Origin: Cyanobacteria bacterium M_surface_7_m2_040
GTDB taxonomy: Bacteria > Cyanobacteriota > Cyanobacteriia > PCC-6307 > Cyanobiaceae
Direction: 5' to 3'
Assembly (NCBI GenBank): GCA_016882555.1
Contig: VGPQ01000119.1
Location: 1 to 5,301, forward strand
Length of the DNA: 5,301 nucleotides
In this document: one piece after another, positions 1-4,543 of the stretch
Layout of the letters: each line of letters begins with the position of its first letter
How positions within the stretch are numbered: the first letter of the stretch is position 1
The notes under the pieces: model-generated
Seen by the model: the letters and a program-made list of their open reading frames with translations, nothing else
Database searches by the model: none
Told to the model about the DNA's origin: nothing
Made by a program: the position numbers and the translations under genes

Positions 1-29
1 CCGTCACCGCTCACCCTGCCCACCCCGTT

Positions 30-932
30 TCAGTCGCCGGGCTGCAGATGGCGCTGGCTGCCCACCACCATGGTGCCGATGCCGGCGTTGGTGAACACCT
101 CAAGCAGCAGGGCATGGGGCACGCGGCCGTCGACGATGTGGGCGGCGCCCACCCCCTGGGCCAGGGCCCGGATGCAGCATTCGGTCTTGGGGGTCATGCC
201 GCCCTGCACCACGCCAGTGGCCATCAGCTGCCGCGCTGCCGAGAGGCTCAGCTGGCGATGCAGGGAGGCGGGATCGTCGCGGTCCTGCAGGATCCCAGGG
301 GTGTCGGTGAGCAGGATCAGTTTTTCGGCCTGCAGCGCCGCCGCCAGCTCGCCTGCGACCGTGTCGGCATTGATGTTGTGGGCCTGGCCGGCGGGATCGG
401 CGGCCACGCTCGAGATCACCGGGATGTACCCCGCCTCCAGCAAGGGGGTGAGCACCGCAGCATTGACGGCGGCCACATCGCCCACCAGCCCCCGGGATCC
501 ATCGCCGTAGGGCCGGGCGATCACCAGCTGCCCGTCACTGCCGCACAGGCCGATGGCCTGCCCCCCCACCTGGTGCAGCCCGTTGACGATCTGCTTGTTG
601 ACGCGGCCGACCAGCACCATCTCGACCACATCCATGGTCTCGGCATCGGTGACCCGCAGGCCGTCCTGAAAGCGGGGCTCGATCGCCAGCTTCTCGAGCC
701 ACTGGTTGATCTCAGGTCCCCCCCCGTGCACCACGATCGGTTGCACGCCGACGCTGCGCAGCAGCACCAGATCGCGAAACACCGCTTCGCGCAGGTCGGC
801 CTTGACCATGGCGGCGCCGCCGTACTTGACCACCATGCGGCGGCCGGCGAAGCGCTGGATGTAGGGCAGGGCCTCACTGAGAACGGAGACCCGCAACGCG
901 TCATTGGCGCTGATGCTGGCGTCGCTGCTCAC
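30..932 (-). CDS. argB: Acetylglutamate kinase (N-acetyl-L-glutamate 5-phosphotransferase)
   Basis: Cytoplasmic enzyme that phosphorylates N-acetylglutamate with ATP, the second and controlling step of the acetylated arginine pathway. The 300-residue product has the usual family length. Visible motifs are VVKYGGAAM (34-42, ATP-binding Lys36), [10 protein letters not shown] (67-76, glycine-rich substrate loop), [10 protein letters not shown] (91-100), [10 protein letters not shown] (186-195), LLTDTPGIL (207-215) and [10 protein letters not shown] (244-253). The stretch [18 protein letters not shown] (11-28) matches the N-terminal helix of arginine-inhibited, hexameric kinases. In cyanobacteria this enzyme is activated by the PII protein (family knowledge; contact residues not checked here). 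I chose the GTG at 932 because it forms a 4-nt GTGA overlap with the upstream DUF2854 stop and there is no ATG before the kinase core. The frame stays open further upstream, but that part is an arginine-rich shadow of DUF2854. No Shine-Dalgarno sequence is evident, so translation probably depends on coupling. Confidence 0.97.
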   Translation of the reverse strand: MSSDASISANDALRVSVLSEALPYIQRFAGRRMVVKYGGAAMVKADLREAVFRDLVLLRSVGVQPIVVHGGGPEINQWLEKLAIEPRFQDGLRVTDAETMDVVEMVLVGRVNKQIVNGLHQVGGQAIGLCGSDGQLVIARPYGDGSRGLVGDVAAVNAAVLTPLLEAGYIPVISSVAADPAGQAHNINADTVAGELAAALQAEKLILLTDTPGILQDRDDPASLHRQLSLSAARQLMATGVVQGGMTPKTECCIRALAQGVGAAHIVDGRVPHALLLEVFTNAGIGTMVVGSQRHLQPGD

Positions 933-1537
933 GGTGCTGTTGGTGTGGAAGGAGAGGGGTTGCCGGCGGCGTCGGCATCGGCGTCGGCGTCCGCCTGAGC
1001 TGGGGCGGTGCTCAGGGTCAGACGCAGCTGATCGGCTCCGATCGCTTCGAGCTGGGCGCTGAGCCCCGAACCGAAGAAGCGTCCCAGGCGCTGCTGCTGA
1101 TCCTGCCAACGCTGGTAGGGCACGCCACCCACCGCAAAGGTGAGCGCCAGGCCGTAGCTGTGCTGATCAGCCAGTTCGGCCACGCTGATCAACTGCGGCG
1201 GCTGGTCCTCATCCCACAGCTTGAGCGCTTCGAGCGAACTCTCGAGATGGGCCTTCTGCCCATAGCGCCAGCGGTCGACATCCTTGAGCAGCTTGGCCAG
1301 GTCGGCGCTGGCGGGATCCTCCCGCTGCTGCCTGAACTGGGCGGCTGGTGTCAGCCGCTGCGGCGGCGGCAGTTCCGAGGACTTGAGCGCCAGACCGCCC
1401 AGCAGGATCGGAATCCCATAAAAGATCGTGGGCAGGCTGAGGTTGGCGTTGTCGCCCAGGTAGGCGATCGCGCCCACCACGGTGAGCACCGCGCCTGCGA
1501 TGGTCACCAGGCTGCCGGGAGAGAACAGGGCATTCAT
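929..1537 (-). CDS. DUF2854 family membrane protein, unknown function
   Basis: I recognise this as the cyanobacterial DUF2854 type; no biochemical function is known to me. The 202-residue product has two hydrophobic segments near the N-terminus (about 9-28 and 35-53) joined by a short polar turn GDNANLS, a hairpin that should anchor it in a membrane. A soluble domain follows (about 54-176), with the charged motif [14 protein letters not shown] (86-99) and an aromatic [15 protein letters not shown] stretch (142-156). The tail (177-202) is low-complexity, with four Ala-Asp repeats and then Pro/Ser/Thr. I chose the ATG at 1537 because the hydrophobic hairpin begins just after it, as in family members I recall, and GAGGG lies directly upstream. 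The open frame continues to 1630, but those 31 residues look unrelated and would overlap the divergent small gene. Its stop overlaps the argB start by 4 nt, so the two are probably co-transcribed and coupled. Confidence 0.85.
   Translation of the reverse strand: MNALFSPGSLVTIAGAVLTVVGAIAYLGDNANLSLPTIFYGIPILLGGLALKSSELPPPQRLTPAAQFRQQREDPASADLAKLLKDVDRWRYGQKAHLESSLEALKLWDEDQPPQLISVAELADQHSYGLALTFAVGGVPYQRWQDQQQRLGRFFGSGLSAQLEAIGADQLRLTLSTAPAQADADADADAAGNPSPSTPTAP
968..991. repeat. Hexanucleotide tandem repeat, four GGCGTC-type units
   Basis: Four consecutive 6-base units, three GGCGTC and one GGCATC (the second), lie inside the 3' end of the DUF2854 gene. On the minus strand they encode four Ala-Asp dipeptides in the tail of the protein. 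Six-base units keep the frame, so copy number could vary between strains without breaking the gene. The tract ends 36 bases upstream of the argB start codon. Confidence 0.7.
1464..1471. repeat. HIP1 palindrome (GCGATCGC)
   Basis: Exact 8-base HIP1 core within the coding sequence of the second hydrophobic segment region of DUF2854. Together with the copy in cobK it supports a cyanobacterial origin for the window. Confidence 0.85.
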
Positions 1538-1589
1538 GCCCTCATCTTCGGCCAGCGGCGAGCAGGATGGTGGCAGCGCTGCTCCGTCA

Positions 1590-1808
1590 ATGGCCTTCAG
1601 CACACCAGCTCCGGATCCAGCGGACGTCAATGCAGGGGCAGGGGACCTCAGTCCCCAACAGCTCCTCGAGCAGCTGCGCGACGATCGCCTCTGGCTGCTG
1701 CGTCAGCTCGATGCCGGCAGCTGGCCTGCCTACAGGCTGGACCTGGCCGCGCTTGAGCGCGAGCTGGGCCAGCTGCTCGATCAGGCCCAGGATCGGTTGG
1801 CCGGCTGA
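1590..1808 (+). CDS. Small conserved-looking hypothetical protein, 72 residues
   Basis: I do not recognise a named family. From the ATG at 1590 the product is 72 residues. A Pro/Ala/Asp-rich start (1-19) is followed by LSPQQLLEQLRDDRLWLLRQLDAG (20-43), then WPAYRLDLAALERELGQLLDQAQDRL. The second part is leucine-rich and amphipathic, suggesting two helices or a short coiled coil around a Trp-Pro-Ala-Tyr turn (45-48). There is no signal peptide or membrane segment, so it is probably cytoplasmic. As I recall, a small protein of this style sits next to ssb in related picocyanobacteria, and this is the main reason to call it real. In-frame starts at 1482 and 1536 give longer forms, but they overlap the DUF2854 coding region and add low-complexity sequence. 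No Shine-Dalgarno sequence is visible. It diverges from DUF2854 across 52 nt and converges on ssb with a 16-nt gap. Confidence 0.7.
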   Translation: MAFSTPAPDPADVNAGAGDLSPQQLLEQLRDDRLWLLRQLDAGSWPAYRLDLAALERELGQLLDQAQDRLAG

Positions 1809-1827
1809 GCGGCCGAACGCCGCCTCA
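1806..1827. terminator. Possible bidirectional hairpin between converging stop codons
   Basis: TGAGCGGC (1806-1813) can pair with GCCG plus CTCA (1819-1822 and 1824-1827), leaving a 5-nt loop and one bulged C at 1823. The stem contains both stop codons, that of the 72-residue gene and that of ssb, and fills the gap between them. There is no T-run on either side, so it is not a textbook intrinsic terminator. In GC-rich DNA such stems also arise by chance. Confidence 0.3.
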
Positions 1828-2298
1828 GAACGGGATGTCGTCGTCGCCCAGATCCGGCACCAGGGGCGCGGTGTTCCAGGTGGGCGCCGCTGGCGCCGGC
1901 GCCGGGGCCGCTGCTGGGGCGGGAGTGGCTGCTGTTGGACGGGGGGCGGCAGTCGGCGCGGCACTCGGTGCGGCCGGGGTTGGGGCTGCGGCGGATCCGG
2001 CCAGTGGGTGCAGGCGCGCCAGGGTGAATTCGGCATTCTTCTCCTTGACGCCGTCATTGCGGGTGACGGTGTTCATCCGCAGCCGGCCTTCGATCAGCAG
2101 CCGCTGGCCCACCTGCACCCGGCCGGGAAGCTCCTGGGCCAGATTGCCCCAGCCCACCACCTTGAGCTGACCGGGTGGGTCATCGGCGCGCAGACCCTCC
2201 AGACTGACCAGCATCTCGGCCACAGGTGTCTGGTTGTCCTGGGTGTAGCGCACCTGGGGTGCTTCCAGCACCTCCACTTCGAGCAGACAGTGATTCAC
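1825..2298 (-). CDS. ssb: Single-stranded DNA-binding protein, OB fold
   Basis: Binds single-stranded DNA during replication, recombination and repair, and recruits partner enzymes through its C-terminal tip. The 157-residue product starts VNHCLLEVEV (GTG read as Met). The OB-fold core spans about 2-99 and includes RYTQDNQTPVAEM (17-29), QLKVVGWGNLAQEL (44-57), RVQVGQRLLIEGRLRMNT (60-77) and the end of the fold, EFTLARLHPL (90-99). A linker of nearly pure Pro, Ala, Thr and Ser follows (about 100-140). The acidic tip DLGDDDIPF (149-157) is the classic partner-docking peptide and shows that the gene is complete. I chose the GTG at 2298 because related cyanobacterial proteins begin MNHC. An ATG at 2325 would add nine residues but run into the divergent cobK start. 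Only 16 nt separate the two start codons, so the ssb promoter must lie within cobK. Confidence 0.94.
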   Translation of the reverse strand: MNHCLLEVEVLEAPQVRYTQDNQTPVAEMLVSLEGLRADDPPGQLKVVGWGNLAQELPGRVQVGQRLLIEGRLRMNTVTRNDGVKEKNAEFTLARLHPLAGSAAAPTPAAPSAAPTAAPRPTAATPAPAAAPAPAPAAPTWNTAPLVPDLGDDDIPF

Positions 2299-2314
2299 TC
2301 CCACAGAACCAGCG

Positions 2315-3148
2315 GTGGCGCCCATCCTGAAGCACGGGCCTGAATGGCGCCAGGGGCCGTGTCTGTGGATCCTGGCCGGCACCGGCGAGGGGCCCGCGCT
2401 GGCCGGCGGCCTGTTGCAGCAGGGCTGGCGCCTGCGGGTGTCGGTGGTCAGCGAAGCAGCCGCCCTGCCCTACCGGCCCCTGGCCCAGGCCTGGCCTGCC
2501 GGTGCCTTGCAGCTGCTGGTGGGGGCCCTTGCTGGGCAGGTGGGCATTCGTGCCCAGCTCCAGCAGTGGGCGCAGGCGGGCGATCGCCTGGCTGCGGTGG
2601 TGGATGCCACCCATCCGTTTGCCATCCGCATCAGCCGGGATCTGGTTCAGGTGTGCTGCCAGCAGCAGCTGCCGCTGCTGCGCCTGGGGCGTGAGGCCCT
2701 GCCCCAGGACGGCGCCACCGTGTTGGCGGATCTTGCTGCGCTCACGGCGGTTGATCTGGGTGGTCAGCGGCTGCTGTTGGCCCTGGGCAGTCGCCAGCTG
2801 GCCCGCGCCAGGGCCGCCAGCCCCGGGGCCTTTCATCACGCCCGCGTGCTGCCCAACCCGGCGGCCCTGCAGCTGGCCCTGGCGGCGGGCCTGGCGCCCG
2901 AGCGCCTCGCCTGCCTGCGCCCCAGTCCGTCGTTTGCGGTGGAGGAGGCCTTGCTGCGCCACTGGGGCATCGAGGTCATCCTCTGCCGCCAGTCGGGTGG
3001 CGTCACCGAGGCGGGCTGGCGGCGCCTGGCTATCACGCGCGGCTGCCGCCTGCTGCTGCTGGCCAGGCCTGCAGAGCCCGGCGCCGGCATGGTGTTGTCG
3101 CTGCCGGAGCTGCTGGCCAAGCTGGAGAGCCTCGCCACCGCCCATTGA
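2315..3148 (+). CDS. cobK: Precorrin-6A / cobalt-precorrin-6A reductase
   Basis: NADPH-dependent reduction of the macrocycle of precorrin-6A (CobK) or its cobalt form (CbiJ) in corrin synthesis. Cyanobacteria make pseudocobalamin; which form is used cannot be told from this gene. The 277-residue product is near the family's usual length of about 250. It has a Rossmann-like start LWILAGTGEGPALAGGLLQQ (17-36), the family signature VVDATHPFAIRISRDL (95-110), LLALGSRQLARA (154-165), a second-domain stretch RVLPNPAALQLAL (177-189) and VILCRQSGGVTEAGWRRL (221-238), where substrate and cofactor meet in known structures. The GTG at 2315 is the only ATG/GTG/TTG start between an upstream in-frame stop at 2291 and the glycine-rich loop. 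It leaves about 16 residues before the usual domain start, so the true N-terminus is less certain than the identity. It is followed after one base by cutA, probably in one transcript. Confidence 0.93.
   Translation: MAPILKHGPEWRQGPCLWILAGTGEGPALAGGLLQQGWRLRVSVVSEAAALPYRPLAQAWPAGALQLLVGALAGQVGIRAQLQQWAQAGDRLAAVVDATHPFAIRISRDLVQVCCQQQLPLLRLGREALPQDGATVLADLAALTAVDLGGQRLLLALGSRQLARARAASPGAFHHARVLPNPAALQLALAAGLAPERLACLRPSPSFAVEEALLRHWGIEVILCRQSGGVTEAGWRRLAITRGCRLLLLARPAEPGAGMVLSLPELLAKLESLATAH
2579..2588. repeat. HIP1 palindrome (extended, GGCGATCGCC)
   Basis: Exact copy of the extended highly iterated palindrome common in many cyanobacterial chromosomes, here inside cobK. A second GCGATCGC lies at 1464-1471 inside DUF2854. 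These sites are a genome signature linked to methylation and repair, and do not mark a gene-specific control site. Confidence 0.85.
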
Positions 3149-3149
3149 C

Positions 3150-3527
3150 ATGGCCGAATTGTCTCCAGCCGCGGTGGTGCTCGCGCTGACCAGCGAGGCC
3201 AGCGCGGCCCAGGCTGAAACCCTGGCCCGTGAGCTGCTGCGGCGGCGGCTGGTCGCCTGCGTCAGCGTGTTGCCCGTGCGCTCGCAGTACTGGTGGCAGG
3301 GGCGTCTCGAGCAGAGCGAGGAGGTGCAGCTGCTGCTCAAAACCGATGCCAGCCGCCTGGAGGCGCTGCAGCTGGCGGTTCATCAGCTGCACAGCTACGA
3401 GACCCCCGAATGGTTGGTGTGGCCGGCGTCGGCGTCGCTGGGCTATGGCAGCTGGCTGACGGCTGAGCTCGCTGCCGGCCCAGGGCTCCCTGGCTCTAAC
3501 CCAGATGCTGGGCCCGCAGCGCCTTGA
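3150..3527 (+). CDS. cutA: CutA family divalent-ion tolerance protein
   Basis: CutA proteins are small, very stable trimers related in fold to PII signalling proteins. They were first linked to copper tolerance in E. coli, but their role in cyanobacteria is unclear. The 125-residue product shows the family pattern: a first strand VVLALTSEAS (9-18), a helix, LVACVSVLPVRSQYWWQGRLEQSEEVQLLLKT (34-65) and HSYETPEWLVWPAS (81-94), ending in YGSWL (99-103). The Cys found at the first strand in E. coli CutA is absent here. Residues after about 107 (AELAAGPGLPGSNPDAGPAAP region) are a Gly/Pro/Ala tail beyond the usual end of about 105-115. The gene follows the cobK stop by one base (TGACATG), so it is probably translated from the same message. 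Its last 32 nt overlap the end of the convergent PfkB kinase gene. Family assignment is firm; any metal role is inference. Confidence 0.95.
   Translation: MAELSPAAVVLALTSEASAAQAETLARELLRRRLVACVSVLPVRSQYWWQGRLEQSEEVQLLLKTDASRLEALQLAVHQLHSYETPEWLVWPASASLGYGSWLTAELAAGPGLPGSNPDAGPAAP
3477..3514. terminator. Possible hairpins in the cutA/kinase convergent overlap
   Basis: Three short inverted repeats cluster where the two genes converge: CCAGGG/CCCTGG (3480-3485 with 3488-3493), CCCAG/CTGGG (3500-3504 with 3508-3512) and the outer pair GGCCCAG/CTGGGCC (3477-3483 with 3508-3514). The outer stem cannot form together with either small hairpin. No T-run follows on either strand. The position fits a two-way terminator, but the structure is only suggestive and lies inside coding sequence. 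Confidence 0.3.
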
Positions 3528-4488
3528 GATCAGCCTGCGGACGCGGACCCAGCTGAGTTACTACCTGGCCTGCACACAGCGATCCCAGACGGCCGCAGGC
3601 TTCGATCGCCTGGCCCTGGCAGTAGGCGTGCAGGAAACCGGCGGCGTAGAGGTCGCCGGCGCCGGTCGTGTCGACCAGGGGGCCCAGCTTCACCGGGGCG
3701 ATCGGGTGGGTGCCGCTGCCGTTGAGGATCAGCGAGCCGGCTTCGCTGCGGGTGAGCGCGGCCACCTTGCAGCGGCCGCGCACCTGCTCTGCCGCCTCCT
3801 CAAAACTGTTGGCCTTGTACAGGGATGTGATCTCCATCTCGTTGGCGAACAGGATGTCGACATGGCCGTCGACCAGCTCCTGGAAGCTGTCGCGGTGCCG
3901 CTCGACGCAGAACGCATCCGAAAGGCTCAGCGCCACCTCGCCGCCGTTGGCACGGGCCACCTCGGCGGCGGCGATGAAGGCCGCCTTGGCCTCCTCGCTG
4001 TCCCACAGATACCCCTCCAGGTAGAGCACCTTGGCCTGGGCCACCATCTCCAGGTCCAGGTCGTCGGGGTGCAGCTGCACCGAGGCGCCCAGGTAGGTGC
4101 ACATGGTGCGCTGGGCATCGGGTGTCACCAGGATCAGGCAGCGGGCTGTCGAGGGGCCGCTGGTGGCTGCGGGGGTTTGGTAGCGGGCGCCCACGGCGCG
4201 GATGTCGTGGCTGAAGATCGCCCCCAGCTGGTCGTCGCGCACGCGGCCGATGAAACCGGCACGGCCACCGAGCTGGGCGATGCCCGCCAGGGTGTTGGCG
4301 GCCGAGCCGCCCGAGGTTTCGAGCCCGGGCCCCAGGCTGGCGTAGAGGGCCTCGGCCTGCTGCTCATCGACCAGGGCCATGGTGCCCTTGGTGAGGGCGT
4401 GGTTGTCGATGGTGTCGTCGTCGGTCTTGACGAGCACATCGACGATCGCGTTGCCGATGCCGACAACGTCAAGGGACTTCGCAGACAT
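3496..4488 (-). CDS. PfkB-family kinase, adenosine-kinase-like
   Basis: Sugar or nucleoside kinase of the ribokinase/PfkB fold, 330 residues, complete. Visible motifs are VVGIGNAIVDVLV (8-20) with the substrate-binding Asp17, SGGSAANTLAGIAQLGG (59-75, first signature), the metal/phosphate motif NEME (216-219, NxxE) and DTTGAGDLYAAGFLHAY (273-289), which holds the anion hole GAG and the catalytic base Asp279. The GGSAAN form resembles adenosine-kinase-type members more than ribokinase (GGKGAN). Position downstream of purA also points to adenosine to AMP salvage, for example of adenosine released by S-adenosylhomocysteine hydrolysis. The substrate is not proved by sequence, and a sugar kinase remains possible. 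The ATG at 4488 directly precedes the first strand of the fold. No Shine-Dalgarno sequence is evident. The gene is probably read with purA across a 55-nt gap without a clear terminator. Its 3' end overlaps convergent cutA by 32 nt. Confidence 0.93.
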   Translation of the reverse strand: MSAKSLDVVGIGNAIVDVLVKTDDDTIDNHALTKGTMALVDEQQAEALYASLGPGLETSGGSAANTLAGIAQLGGRAGFIGRVRDDQLGAIFSHDIRAVGARYQTPAATSGPSTARCLILVTPDAQRTMCTYLGASVQLHPDDLDLEMVAQAKVLYLEGYLWDSEEAKAAFIAAAEVARANGGEVALSLSDAFCVERHRDSFQELVDGHVDILFANEMEITSLYKANSFEEAAEQVRGRCKVAALTRSEAGSLILNGSGTHPIAPVKLGPLVDTTGAGDLYAAGFLHAYCQGQAIEACGRLGSLCAGQVVTQLGPRPQADLKALRAQHLG

Positions 4489-4543
4489 CAGTGGCTGTGC
4501 AGTGGACAGGGCAGGGAAGCAGACGCCCGAGGCAGCAGGGTGC

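Noticed and set aside
1..29. Sequence downstream of the argB stop at the left edge.
   Set aside because: Only 29 bases are present and no hairpin, start or recognisable coding end can be supported.
48..998. A 316-codon open frame on the plus strand opposite argB.
   Set aside because: The argB frame has every expected kinase motif. The antisense product is His/Gly/Gln-rich with no domain and ends in the Ala-Ser shadow of the hexanucleotide repeat.
933..1109. A 59-residue arginine-rich N-terminal extension of argB with a run of Arg and Cys.
   Set aside because: It is the out-of-frame shadow of the Ala-Asp repeat and the DUF2854 coding region. The GTG at 932 gives the normal family length and a typical 4-nt coupling overlap.
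1538..1630. A 31-residue N-terminal extension of the DUF2854 protein.
   Set aside because: It overlaps the divergent small gene, lacks family-like sequence and precedes the point where the membrane hairpin normally begins.
2502..3149. An open frame running into cutA from far upstream, suggesting a fusion.
   Set aside because: The upstream part is the +1 shadow of cobK, rich in Trp, Cys and Arg. The CutA fold begins at the ATG at 3150, one base after the cobK stop.
2180..3340. A 386-codon minus-strand frame opposite cobK and cutA.
   Set aside because: It spans two genes with clear family motifs and part of ssb. Its product is Gln/Arg/Ala-rich and looks like nothing known.
4489..4543. Possible terminator or riboswitch between purA and the kinase gene.
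   Set aside because: No stable inverted repeat or T-run is visible, and 55 nt is too short for a known purine riboswitch.
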